This document shows, piece after piece, positions 45,327 through 53,889 of a DNA stretch of 64,000 nucleotides. The notes below the pieces were generated by a model. The model did no database searches. It was given only the letters and a program-made list of their open reading frames with translations, and was not told the DNA's origin. This DNA is from Chloroflexota bacterium. Its GTDB lineage: Bacteria; Chloroflexota; Anaerolineae; Aggregatilineales; Phototrophicaceae. A program made the position numbers and the translations under genes. How positions within the stretch are numbered: position 1 is the stretch's first letter; each line of letters begins with the position of its first letter. Where the stretch lies: the NCBI GenBank assembly GCA_013388745.1, contig JACAER010000042.1, positions 1 to 64,000 on the forward strand, given 5' to 3'.

Positions 45327-46772
45327 TCAACTGCGCGCGGCCACGCCGACGACGCGCGTACCGCAGAAAAAGCGAAAGGTCTCCTCTGTGCCCTCTTCGC
45401 CAAAACCGCTCAGTCCCCAGGCCGGGCGCGGCGCAAGAGGGTGCAGCCCCACCAGACCGATGCCATTGATTTTGACACCGCCGCTGCGAATCTGGCGTCC
45501 CAGCCGCAGCGCGCGCGCTTCATCACGGCTGAAGACATAGCCCGCCAGTCCAAAAGGCGTTTGATTCGCCAGCGCCAGCGCCTCGGAATCGGTGGCAAAG
45601 CTGTGCATCACGGCGACGGGACCAAAAATCTCATCGAGCGTGTCCTGCGGCGCGCAGCCAGTGATGAGCGTCGGCGCGAGAAAATAACCGGGCAGTGCCG
45701 GCAGCGGTGTCGTGCTGTGCGCCGTGCCGCCTTTTTCCAGCAGCGCCGCGATCTGCCCCTGCACATGGCGCAGGTGTCCTGCGTGAATCAGCGGGCCCAT
45801 GGCGCTTTCGGGCGCGCGCGCATCGCCGATCTGCACATCGGCCAGCAGCGTTAACACGCGGTTGAGCAGCAAATGCGCAAGACTCTCATGCACGAGCAGG
45901 CGTCCCAGCGCGCGGCACCACTGGCCGTTGAGCGTGATTAACCCGTAAACGACGGCCTGCGCCGCCAATTCGACATCGGCGTCTTCCAGAATCACCATCG
46001 GATTGTTGCCGCCCAGTTCAAGCTGCGCGGGCTTAAAATCGTGCGCGCAGGCCGCGGCCACCGCGCGCCCGCCGTTCAGCCCCCCGGTGAATGAAACCGC
46101 GCGAATACGCGAATCGTGCACCAGCGCTGCGCCTACCTCCGCGCCGCCATGCACAAGCTGAAAAACGCCCGGCGGCAGCCCAACCGCTTCGATGGCGTCG
46201 GCGATCAGGTTACAGGTCGCGGGCGCGAATTCCGACGGCTTGAGGATAGCCGGGCAGCCCGCTGCCAGCGCGTTGGCAGTTTTGTGCGCGGCAATCGGCC
46301 CCGGCGCGTTCCAGGGGGCGATCAGCGCCGCCGCGCCCCAGGGCTGGCGCAGCACCTCTACTGCGCCGTGCGGCCCCGGCAGCGTCGAACGCGTCCAACC
46401 GCTGCGTAACTGTGCCGCCGCCTGGCGAAACGTCAGCGGCGCGATCTGCATCAGCAGGCGTGTCAGCGTGATGACTACGCCGGTGGTCAGCGCTTCCTGC
46501 TGCGCCATGTCCTCGATGCGTTTTTCGAGTTCGGCGGCGATCTGTTCCATGAGTTCGGCACGATCTGCGCGCGCCGCCCACGTGCCGGACTCATGCACCC
46601 GCGCGGCGGCGGCCAAAGCGCGCTCGATTTGCGCCGGGCTGCTGGCGCGCTGCGGCTGCAAACGTTCGCCCGTGTTGGGGTTGCACAGCCAGCCACCTAA
46701 CTCCGAATCTGGAGACAAACGCTGCCCGTCGATGAAATTCAATTGGGGATTTAAAACGATTTTTTCCGACAT
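45327..46772 (-). CDS. Aldehyde dehydrogenase (NAD(P)-dependent)
   Basis: Oxidises an aldehyde to an acid. The catalytic Cys is C286 in NGQWCRALGR, the general base E252 in LELGG, with N155 in PWNAPG and K178 for the cofactor. The length of 481 residues and the FTGG loop place it in the large ALDH superfamily; the substrate subgroup cannot be read. It is the last gene of the seven-gene minus-strand cluster that begins with the amidohydrolase, so it probably handles an aldehyde or semialdehyde from base or beta-amino acid breakdown. Confidence 0.88.
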   Translation of the reverse strand: MSEKIVLNPQLNFIDGQRLSPDSELGGWLCNPNTGERLQPQRASSPAQIERALAAAARVHESGTWAARADRAELMEQIAAELEKRIEDMAQQEALTTGVVITLTRLLMQIAPLTFRQAAAQLRSGWTRSTLPGPHGAVEVLRQPWGAAALIAPWNAPGPIAAHKTANALAAGCPAILKPSEFAPATCNLIADAIEAVGLPPGVFQLVHGGAEVGAALVHDSRIRAVSFTGGLNGGRAVAAACAHDFKPAQLELGGNNPMVILEDADVELAAQAVVYGLITLNGQWCRALGRLLVHESLAHLLLNRVLTLLADVQIGDARAPESAMGPLIHAGHLRHVQGQIAALLEKGGTAHSTTPLPALPGYFLAPTLITGCAPQDTLDEIFGPVAVMHSFATDSEALALANQTPFGLAGYVFSRDEARALRLGRQIRSGGVKINGIGLVGLHPLAPRPAWGLSGFGEEGTEETFRFFCGTRVVGVAARS

Positions 46773-46789
46773 AAGAACAACCTCTGGCG

Positions 46790-47389
46790 CTATTTTTGGG
46801 GAAGGTCACTTCGCGTTTTTTGTTCAAAGACGCGCGTTTGCGGCGACTGTTCGTGTACCGGGCCGTCCAGGCCGCGCGGATCATCGGGCAGGCGGCGGGC
46901 GGCAGTGGGCGCCAGCTTGTGGCCGTTGGCGGTCAGCGTGCGCACGGCCACACCATTGCGATACAGCACCGTCGTGCGTGTGCGCGTGGCGGCGCTCAAC
47001 AGGCGGATACAATCCGGCTCGTTGTAGCGCTGCCACGCTTCACTGACAGCGCGCGCAACGAAAAACAGCACGCCCGGCCCCCCGGATACCCCGATATGGC
47101 CGGGATCCTGCGGGCCAAGCGGGTCGAATTCCAGAATGCCCGCGCGCAGCAGGCCGCTAAAGGTGCGCACATGCAAAGGCCGCCCGCGAAAAGTGACGTT
47201 GGTTTGCAGGTAGCGTTCGCCGTCGAAATCGATGTAGACCAGATTATCGAAGGGCGCAGCGCCGGGCGTGCCGCTGTGCGCGTCTTCCGCCAGCGGGCTG
47301 CCCGCCAGATCAAAGATCTCGACGTGATCGTGCCAGACGCCGCGCATCTGCGTCAGGCTGTGGCCAACGCTGCCAATAGGAAAGTTCAT
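46790..47389 (-). CDS. Unknown protein, possible DUF3598-like beta-barrel
   Basis: A 199-residue protein whose start at 47389 has GGGGA seven bases upstream. The sequence alternates in the way of a beta barrel: WHDHVEIFDL, NLVYIDFDGERYLQTNV and FRGRPLHVRTF occur in the first half, and repeated TVLYRNG-like strands later. The look is that of a lipocalin-like or DUF3598-like domain, but I cannot confirm it. No signal peptide. It is tightly packed between the 64-residue ORF and the aldehyde dehydrogenase (18 and 17 bases), so a role in the same pathway is likely. Confidence 0.6.
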   Translation of the reverse strand: MNFPIGSVGHSLTQMRGVWHDHVEIFDLAGSPLAEDAHSGTPGAAPFDNLVYIDFDGERYLQTNVTFRGRPLHVRTFSGLLRAGILEFDPLGPQDPGHIGVSGGPGVLFFVARAVSEAWQRYNEPDCIRLLSAATRTRTTVLYRNGVAVRTLTANGHKLAPTAARRLPDDPRGLDGPVHEQSPQTRVFEQKTRSDLPQK

Positions 47390-47405
47390 GCCTGTTCCCC
47401 TGTGT

Positions 47406-47600
47406 TCACGGCGTTTCTGCCAAAAGCGCGCCCCAGACTTCTTCGGAGTAACCCCGGACAACGGCGGCATTGGCCTCGCTCCCCGGCGCGATGCTGATTT
47501 CTGCGTGAACAGGCAGATCGGCCAGCGGGTCGCGGCCATTGAGCGCGTTGAAGAAAACGAGCACAATACAGCGCCGCAACAAGATGCCCCTCTCCGCCAT
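47406..47600 (-). CDS. Small operon ORF of unknown function, 64 residues
   Basis: The ATG at 47600 lies two bases after the adenine deaminase stop and the frame ends 16 bases before the next gene, so translational coupling is likely. The product has a hydrophobic start (LLRRCIVLVFFNAL) and a polar C-terminus. The spacing supports it as a real gene; its sequence matches nothing I know. The frame on the other strand in this region is less compatible with the operon. Confidence 0.45.
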   Translation of the reverse strand: MAERGILLRRCIVLVFFNALNGRDPLADLPVHAEISIAPGSEANAAVVRGYSEEVWGALLAETP

Positions 47601-47602
47601 GT

Positions 47603-49309
47603 TTATACAAACAGCTCCACGACCTTAAACTGCTCGACATCGACCAGCCCGACATCGGTCAATTTCAGGCTGGGGATCACTTCCAGCGCCATAAAGCTCA
47701 TCGCCATTAACGGATCATGCATGGCGCTGCCGAGTTCATGGGCCGCGGCGATCACCTGGTCATACTCGCGGCGCACGGTTTCGATTGGCTGTTCGCTCAT
47801 CAGGCCGGCAACCGGCAGCGGCAGGCGCGCCAGCACACGTTCGCCATCGACAGCCACCAGCCCACCTTTCATCGCGATCACCGCGTTGACCGCCGCCCGC
47901 ATACTCGCGTCGTCTACGCCGATCACCACGAGATTATGATGATCGTGGGCGACTGTGCCGGCCAGCGCGCCGCGCTTGAGCCCAAAACCGCTGATAAAGC
48001 CTTTGCCCACATTGCCTGTCGCGCGGTGGCGTTCGACAACAGCCATCTTGAGGATGTCACGTTCGGTATCCGAAACAGCGTATCCATCGACAATTTTGGC
48101 GTTATCGACCAGATTGCCCGTGACCACCTGGGTGTCGCTGCCGCCGATCACGCGAATACGCTGGCTTTTGGCCGGAATGCTGAAATCGAGCGAATCCATG
48201 ACCACATTCATCGAACTGCGCAGGTCAAGCGGGCGCAGTGGCGGCGGCTGATAGAGCGTCTGGCCGTTTTCGGCTACCAGCACCCCGCCGCGAAAGACTT
48301 GTTCCGGGCGCAGATCGTACAGGTCGGAAAACACGATCATATCGGCCCATTTGCCCGGAGCGATCGCGCCGTAATCGCGCAGACCGAAGTAGTTGGCCGT
48401 GTTGATCGTCCCCATGCGCATCGCCATCATCGGGTCGATTCCGCGCGCGATGGCGATGCGCACCATATGGTCAATCGAACCATCGTCCAACAAATCGGCA
48501 GGGATGCGGTCATCGGTGCAGAAGCACAGGCGTGTGTGATTTTCTTTCGTCACCATCGGCAGCAGCGTTTCGAGATTGTGTGTGGTCGTGCCTTTGCGGA
48601 TAAATACCGTCATGCCCAGCCGCAGCTTCTCCTGCGCTTCGGTGACCGTCGTGCATTCATGGTCGCTCTGGATGCCCGCGGCGACATAAGCGATCAATTC
48701 TTTGCCCAACACGCCCGGCGCGTGACCATCGAGCACGTGCTCCTTGAACATGGTGATCTTGTCGAGCACCCCTTCGTCGGCATAGATCACGCCGGGAAAA
48801 TTCATCATCTCGGCCAGCCCCAACACCCACTTGTGATTCAGCAGTTGTTCCAGGTCTTCGGCTTCGAGCCGCGCGCCGCTGGTTTCCATGTGCGTGGCGG
48901 GTACGCAGCTAGACGCCATCACATACATATTGAGCGCGCCGTGTTTGGCCCGTTCCAGCATATAGCGAATGCCTTCCAGACCAAGCACATTGGCGATTTC
49001 GTGGGGATCGGTGACGACCGTAGTGACGCCGTGCGCCAGCACCGCCCGCGCGAACTCCGGCGGGATACACAGGCTGCTTTCGATATGCACATGCGCGTCG
49101 ATAAAACCGGGCGCCAGATAACGCCCTTTCAGGTCGATTTCGCGCAGCGCCGCGTAGCCCTGCCCCACAGCCGCGACATGCGACCCCTGTACCAGCACAT
49201 CGGTGGAGTAAATTTCGCCAGAAAGCACATTGACAAGCTGGGCATTGCGCAGCGCGAGTTCCGCCGGTTTGTCCCCGCGCGCGACCGCCAGACGATCTAC
49301 AAGACTCAT
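47603..49309 (-). CDS. ade: Adenine deaminase
   Basis: Converts adenine to hypoxanthine and ammonia. The amidohydrolase metal motif is APGFIDAHVHIESS, followed by TDPHEIAN and the C-terminal ade domain with AHDHHNLVVIG, and the length of 568 residues matches AdeC/YerA. It is the fourth gene in the cluster; the acyl-CoA dehydrogenase-like gene lies 51 bases upstream. Confidence 0.93.
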   Translation of the reverse strand: MSLVDRLAVARGDKPAELALRNAQLVNVLSGEIYSTDVLVQGSHVAAVGQGYAALREIDLKGRYLAPGFIDAHVHIESSLCIPPEFARAVLAHGVTTVVTDPHEIANVLGLEGIRYMLERAKHGALNMYVMASSCVPATHMETSGARLEAEDLEQLLNHKWVLGLAEMMNFPGVIYADEGVLDKITMFKEHVLDGHAPGVLGKELIAYVAAGIQSDHECTTVTEAQEKLRLGMTVFIRKGTTTHNLETLLPMVTKENHTRLCFCTDDRIPADLLDDGSIDHMVRIAIARGIDPMMAMRMGTINTANYFGLRDYGAIAPGKWADMIVFSDLYDLRPEQVFRGGVLVAENGQTLYQPPPLRPLDLRSSMNVVMDSLDFSIPAKSQRIRVIGGSDTQVVTGNLVDNAKIVDGYAVSDTERDILKMAVVERHRATGNVGKGFISGFGLKRGALAGTVAHDHHNLVVIGVDDASMRAAVNAVIAMKGGLVAVDGERVLARLPLPVAGLMSEQPIETVRREYDQVIAAAHELGSAMHDPLMAMSFMALEVIPSLKLTDVGLVDVEQFKVVELFV

Positions 49310-49360
49310 CAGTTTACCCCTTGTGACGACTCTTTAAAGGAGTTTAGCAGAAAACGCTGC

Positions 49361-50638
49361 TCAGGTGCCAAACAAGGTCTGCGCCTGCGCCTCGACCACC
49401 ATTTTTGCCACTTCCAGCCGTCCACGTTCAGCCGGGAAGGCCTGCACCAGCCCCATCGACAGATCGCGCAGGCCGCGCGCAACCACGCCGCGATTGCCGG
49501 TATTGCTCGTGCCGCAGGCTTTGAAAGCGTTGACCGCCACCCGATACGCGGCTTCGCAGCTCGCGCCCTTGCACAACCGCCACATTTGAACCACTTTTTC
49601 TTTCGGCAGCAGCGGCGGTTCGGCGGTTTCCAACTCCAACTGACGCCGCAGCCACAGATACGCCGTCTCTAAATCGAGCGTCATTTGCCCGATGAGTTCC
49701 TGATGAAACGGGCTTTCGGCAATCGGTTTGCCGGTGTCCTGGAACTTCAGGTTCATCAGATAACCCAGCGCGAAATCATAAACTGCCTGCGCCGCCCCCA
49801 GATACACGGCCGTGCCCGCCAACTGGTTGCCGACGAAACTGCCGCGGCTCATCTGCATCATGCGCACAAAGGCGCCTTCCAGCGTCAGCGCGTTTTCGGC
49901 GGCAACGTAGACATTCTTGAGGTTGATGCCATGCGTGGCCGTCGCCCGCATACCCATAGCGTCCCAGTGCGCGCGTTCAGAAACCCCCTCAGCATCGCGC
50001 GCCACGAAAAACAGCGCCAGTCCCGCGGCGGTGGTTGTGCCCGCGATTTTGGCCGTCACCAGATATTCATCCGCCACACCCGTCGCGCAGCCAAACGATT
50101 TTGTGCCGTTGAGCAGCCAGCCGCCGGGCGCGGGCGCGGCCTCTGTGGTGATGGTGACGGCGCTGCCTGTGGTTTTGGTCGATTCGCTGGCGAAGTTAGC
50201 GAGCCACCGGCGTTCCGTGCCCATTTTGTGCAGCAGTTTTTCGGCGAAGCCGCGCACGATAGGCGCTTCCTCTGCCGAAAAAACCCCCGCCTCCAGCGCC
50301 TCCAACGCCAGCAGCCCGCGTGACGCACTGCTGCAATGGAAAAAATAGGCCAGCGCGGTAGAAGCGCAGGCCGATCCCATCGCAAAGGTCGCGCCTGCCA
50401 GATCGCGCAGCGTCCCCCCCAAACCGCCGTAGTCGCGCGGGACGATCAGGCCGAGCAGCCCGGCGTCGGCCAGTGTGCGCACATGCGGCAGATGAAATTC
50501 GCCGCGCGCATCGGCCTCATCCGCGGCGGCGCGCAGCGCGGGCAGCACGCTTTCCACAGCGCGCGCACGTTCGACTTCTTCCGTCGTCATACGCTCCACA
50601 AACAGCGCAGCAGTCAATTTTTCGGCGCTTGCTTCCAT
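49361..50638 (-). CDS. Acyl-CoA dehydrogenase-family flavoprotein
   Basis: A 425-residue FAD enzyme with the usual three parts: helical N-terminus with LGLIVPRDYGGLGG, a central beta domain with GWLLNGTKSFGCATGVADEYLV, and a C-terminal helical bundle with FVGNQLAGTAVYLGAAQ. GGGAG lies seven bases before the ATG at 50638. A catalytic glutamate cannot be placed without alignment. Family members also include flavin monooxygenases that act on ring compounds, which would fit the cluster better than fatty acid oxidation. It sits between the membrane hydrolase and adenine deaminase genes. Confidence 0.8.
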   Translation of the reverse strand: MEASAEKLTAALFVERMTTEEVERARAVESVLPALRAAADEADARGEFHLPHVRTLADAGLLGLIVPRDYGGLGGTLRDLAGATFAMGSACASTALAYFFHCSSASRGLLALEALEAGVFSAEEAPIVRGFAEKLLHKMGTERRWLANFASESTKTTGSAVTITTEAAPAPGGWLLNGTKSFGCATGVADEYLVTAKIAGTTTAAGLALFFVARDAEGVSERAHWDAMGMRATATHGINLKNVYVAAENALTLEGAFVRMMQMSRGSFVGNQLAGTAVYLGAAQAVYDFALGYLMNLKFQDTGKPIAESPFHQELIGQMTLDLETAYLWLRRQLELETAEPPLLPKEKVVQMWRLCKGASCEAAYRVAVNAFKACGTSNTGNRGVVARGLRDLSMGLVQAFPAERGRLEVAKMVVEAQAQTLFGT

Positions 50639-50660
50639 AAATATCTCCCTGAAAAGCACC

Positions 50661-52334
50661 TTAGCCGCTAAACAAAGCGCTGCTCGGCAGTGCCAGCCAG
50701 TAGAGCAGCACCGACTGCGCCAACGCGACCAGCCAGGCGCGCTGCTGCAAATGGCTGAGCAAACGACCAAACAGCACGACCAACGCCAGCACGATCAACC
50801 CCTGCAAGGCGCCGATCATCCCGGAAAGCGAACCCAACACGCCGAACAGCAGCGCCAGCAAGAAAAACGGAAACAGGCCGATGAGTGTCAGCGCCCACTG
50901 CGGCGCGGCGCGGCGCGTCAGCGCGGCGAGCATCCGCGCTTCGTGCGCGCCGATCCAAAAACCGAGCGCCGTGATCGGCGTGAACAGCGCCAGCCAGAAC
51001 AGGCGCGTCGGCGTGGGTATGGGATTAAACCAGCCCGTGGCAGCATATAAGCCTGTCGCCGCCAGCATGACGGCGGTGAGGCCGATGGTCAGCCAGATCC
51101 CACCGGGCTTTTCGCCCGCGCCAAAGCGCAGTCTGCCGCGCGTGGCCGGCATTTTACCGAAACGATAGAGCGCCCACAGCAGCAGCCCGTATGCGCCGAT
51201 GAAGCCGACATAGACGAGGTTAAAAACGGGGCTGGGAACCGGCAGGAAAACCAGCGCCCCGACCAAAACGACACTGAGCGGCAGCGCCGCCAGCCACAAC
51301 AGCAGCTTGGCCCACAGGAAATGCGACACAACCATAATCTGCACTTGACCGTTCGGGCTGTTTGCCATCGGGCGCTTATAGGCCGTGCCGCCGCCCAGCG
51401 CCAGGAAAAATCCCGCCACGCCGACCAGCCACCAGACAAGCCGATTCTCGGCTGTGGGCACTGCTGCTTCTGGGGATGCAGCGAAGCTCCGAGACAGGAA
51501 CAGATCCGCAAAAAACATGACCGAACCAACCGTAGACGGCGCATATATTTCGTAGTTGTGAAACAGCGCATCCGGCAGCATGAGCGCGCGATAATCGGCG
51601 TTTTGACCGTAGAACTCGATGTCCGTGTTGAGCACAGGGATTGTGGACATTTCGGCAGCGGCGGGCAGCAAACGGCCAAAAAGCTGCTGCGCATTGGCCG
51701 GCGTCAGAATATCGTCCCATTGGCCGCTGATGAGCGCGATAGAAACGGGCGGGTTGCCGACACCCAGATTTTGTACCCACGCCAAATCAGTATCGCTTGT
51801 GCCCGTGAAAAACTCGGCCTGCGTGTTCGTCGAAAGGTTAATCTGCGTCCCCAGCAGAATCAGTCCCGCCACCGCCTGCGTGTCCATTGTCGCCGCCTGC
51901 AAAGCAGAACGCGCGCCCATGCTGTGCCCGACAACCAAAATTTGCGCATCGCTCAAGCCCGACAGCCGCTTGAATTCTTCTTTGGCGGCCAGCGCCTGCC
52001 GTGCGATGCGGTCTGTGCGCGCGTTGTCGAAGCGCAGCGCGCCGTCGGAAAGGCCGTGCCCGGAATAATCGAACGTGAAAATGTGCAGGCCGCGCCGCGC
52101 GAATTCGCCGGCCAGCGGACGCATCATGGCCTGATTACCCGCGAAACCCGGCAGCAGCAGCACCCCCGCCGGCTGCGTGCCCGGCACATACGTCGCTGCC
52201 AGTGTGTCGCCTTCGGGCGAAGCAAACGACAGCGCACGAGCGCCAGCCAGCGGCGCATCACCCGCCCAGAGCGCGCCAAGCGAAAAACACACTAGAAGCA
52301 CACCACACACCGTAAGCACTACGCTGAGTCGCAT
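50661..52334 (-). CDS. Alpha/beta hydrolase fused to a multi-span membrane domain
   Basis: A 557-residue protein. After an N-terminal helix (about 3-23) an alpha/beta hydrolase domain runs to about residue 290, with the nucleophile in GHSMGARSA and the oxyanion region LLLPGFAGNQA. Seven or eight hydrophobic segments follow to the end. The hydrolase would be outside and the rest in the membrane. The start at 52334 (MRLSVVLTV) is preferred, because the longer frame overlaps the preceding gene. It starts 10 bases after the amidohydrolase stop. Confidence 0.75.
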   Translation of the reverse strand: MRLSVVLTVCGVLLVCFSLGALWAGDAPLAGARALSFASPEGDTLAATYVPGTQPAGVLLLPGFAGNQAMMRPLAGEFARRGLHIFTFDYSGHGLSDGALRFDNARTDRIARQALAAKEEFKRLSGLSDAQILVVGHSMGARSALQAATMDTQAVAGLILLGTQINLSTNTQAEFFTGTSDTDLAWVQNLGVGNPPVSIALISGQWDDILTPANAQQLFGRLLPAAAEMSTIPVLNTDIEFYGQNADYRALMLPDALFHNYEIYAPSTVGSVMFFADLFLSRSFAASPEAAVPTAENRLVWWLVGVAGFFLALGGGTAYKRPMANSPNGQVQIMVVSHFLWAKLLLWLAALPLSVVLVGALVFLPVPSPVFNLVYVGFIGAYGLLLWALYRFGKMPATRGRLRFGAGEKPGGIWLTIGLTAVMLAATGLYAATGWFNPIPTPTRLFWLALFTPITALGFWIGAHEARMLAALTRRAAPQWALTLIGLFPFFLLALLFGVLGSLSGMIGALQGLIVLALVVLFGRLLSHLQQRAWLVALAQSVLLYWLALPSSALFSG

Positions 52335-52344
52335 AGGATTTCGT

Positions 52345-53820
52345 TTACAGCTTTTGAGGATTTGTCTGGGGGCGGCGCAGGTATTGACCTGCGGGCTGGC
52401 CGACCACGCTGCCATTGTGATAGATCAGCTTGCCGCGCAGGAATGTACTCTTGACACGGCCTGTCAGTTCCTGCCCCTCGAATGGCGTGTACCCCTGCTG
52501 CGATTCAGATTCGGTGGCCCGCACGATAAAGGTCTCGCCTGGGTCAAGCAGCACGAGGTCTGCATCGTAACCCGGCGCGATATCGCCCTTGTGATGCAGC
52601 CCGTAGCGCTGCGCCGGATTCCAGCACAGCAGTTCCGCCATATGATGATACGACATGCCGCGTTTGCTGCCCTCGCTCAACACGCCAGAAAGCAGATACT
52701 CCGTGCCGCCGAAACCAGATTTTGCCAGCCAGATATTGTCCGGCGACTGCGGGTTGACCTTCAGTTCATGCGCGCAGCAGGCATGGTCGCTGACGATCCA
52801 ATCGACCTTACGATCGAGCACAGCCTGCCAGAGATATTCAACATCGGCGCGCGGGCGAATCGGCGGGTTGACCTTTGCCAGCGCCGCCGCCGTGCTGTCC
52901 ACATCAAGCAGCAGATGGCCCACTGTGACTTCGCGGCGGAAATTGATGTGCGGAAAAATCGTCTGAATCATCAGCGCGGCGTCAATGGCCTTGCGCGAAC
53001 TGAGATGCAGCAGGTTGATATTCAGGCAGTCCGTTTCGTAAGCCAGATAGGCCGCAATCCAGATCGCCAGCCCTTCGGAATGCGGCGGACGCGCGGCGCT
53101 GTAGGCGCGCAGACCGCTCAAACTGCCGTCGCGTTCGACCATTTTGGTGTAGGCGTTGAGGATGTCAGCGACTTCGCAGTGCAGGCTCAGGCTGATGCTC
53201 TCGGCTACCTGCGGATACTTCTGCATCAGGCGGGTTACGCCGCGCATGATGAATTCGAAATGCGCCAGATCGTACTTTTCCTCTTCGCCGATCATCAAAA
53301 ATTTGTGCTGCTCGTTGGATTTGCCGTGCAGCCCATAGCCGCCGTAGAACATGAAAATCTTAAACGACGAAACGCCGTATTCGCTCAACAGCATGTCCAT
53401 TTCGTCGATATGGCTGCTGCTGATCGGCGCGAGATGGTAGCCGTAATCGACGTGATATTTGCCGTCGGAGATCGCCAGCACTTCGGGGAAAAAGTCGCGG
53501 TACGCGCCGCCTTTGTTCAGATAATACTGCCCCGTGCGGAAATAGGTAAGCGCGCTGGTCACGCCGCCCATCGCCGCCGCGCGGCTTTCGCTGACCGCAT
53601 CCTGCGCCAGCGGCGCATAAATGCCGACATGCATATGCGCATCGGTCAAACCGGGAAAACCAAGCAGATTTTTGGCGTCGAACACCTCTTGCGCTTCTTC
53701 CGCCGGAATTTCCGGGGCGATGCGCGCGAACTTGCCATCCTGAATGCCCAAATCGAGCAAATCGACCGCGGGCTTATGCGGGCGTACCACGCGCACATTC
53801 TTGATGATTTTGTCGAGCAT
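52345..53820 (-). CDS. Dihydropyrimidinase/dihydroorotase-family amidohydrolase
   Basis: A 491-residue metal hydrolase of cyclic amides. The metal site is GLTDAHMHVGIY, the carbamylated lysine is probably in FKIFMFYGG, followed by the His in SLHCEVADI and the Asp in VSDHACC. The overall design, including the C-terminal beta domain with GYTPFEGQELTGRV, is that of hydantoinase, dihydropyrimidinase and related enzymes; allantoinase cannot be excluded. It is the first gene of the seven-gene cluster, after the lut terminator, and is likely to hydrolyse a reduced base or an intermediate of its breakdown. Confidence 0.85.
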   Translation of the reverse strand: MLDKIIKNVRVVRPHKPAVDLLDLGIQDGKFARIAPEIPAEEAQEVFDAKNLLGFPGLTDAHMHVGIYAPLAQDAVSESRAAAMGGVTSALTYFRTGQYYLNKGGAYRDFFPEVLAISDGKYHVDYGYHLAPISSSHIDEMDMLLSEYGVSSFKIFMFYGGYGLHGKSNEQHKFLMIGEEEKYDLAHFEFIMRGVTRLMQKYPQVAESISLSLHCEVADILNAYTKMVERDGSLSGLRAYSAARPPHSEGLAIWIAAYLAYETDCLNINLLHLSSRKAIDAALMIQTIFPHINFRREVTVGHLLLDVDSTAAALAKVNPPIRPRADVEYLWQAVLDRKVDWIVSDHACCAHELKVNPQSPDNIWLAKSGFGGTEYLLSGVLSEGSKRGMSYHHMAELLCWNPAQRYGLHHKGDIAPGYDADLVLLDPGETFIVRATESESQQGYTPFEGQELTGRVKSTFLRGKLIYHNGSVVGQPAGQYLRRPQTNPQKL

Positions 53821-53847
53821 AATACACTCTTTGGCAAAAAAGCCGCT

Positions 53848-53880
53848 AAAAAAGAGCCGCCTATAGATTATAGACGGCTC
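53848..53880 (-). terminator. Rho-independent terminator after lutB
   Basis: On the minus strand GAGCCG ... CGGCTC (53875-53880 and 53854-53859), with an inner CTATA/TATAG pair, is followed by TTTTTT. It separates the lut pair from the amidohydrolase operon. Confidence 0.85.
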
Positions 53881-53889
53881 ACGACACTT

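Noticed and set aside
47717-49672. 651-codon plus-strand frame opposite adenine deaminase
   Set aside because: Antisense to a gene with complete family motifs; the composition is that of a shadow frame.
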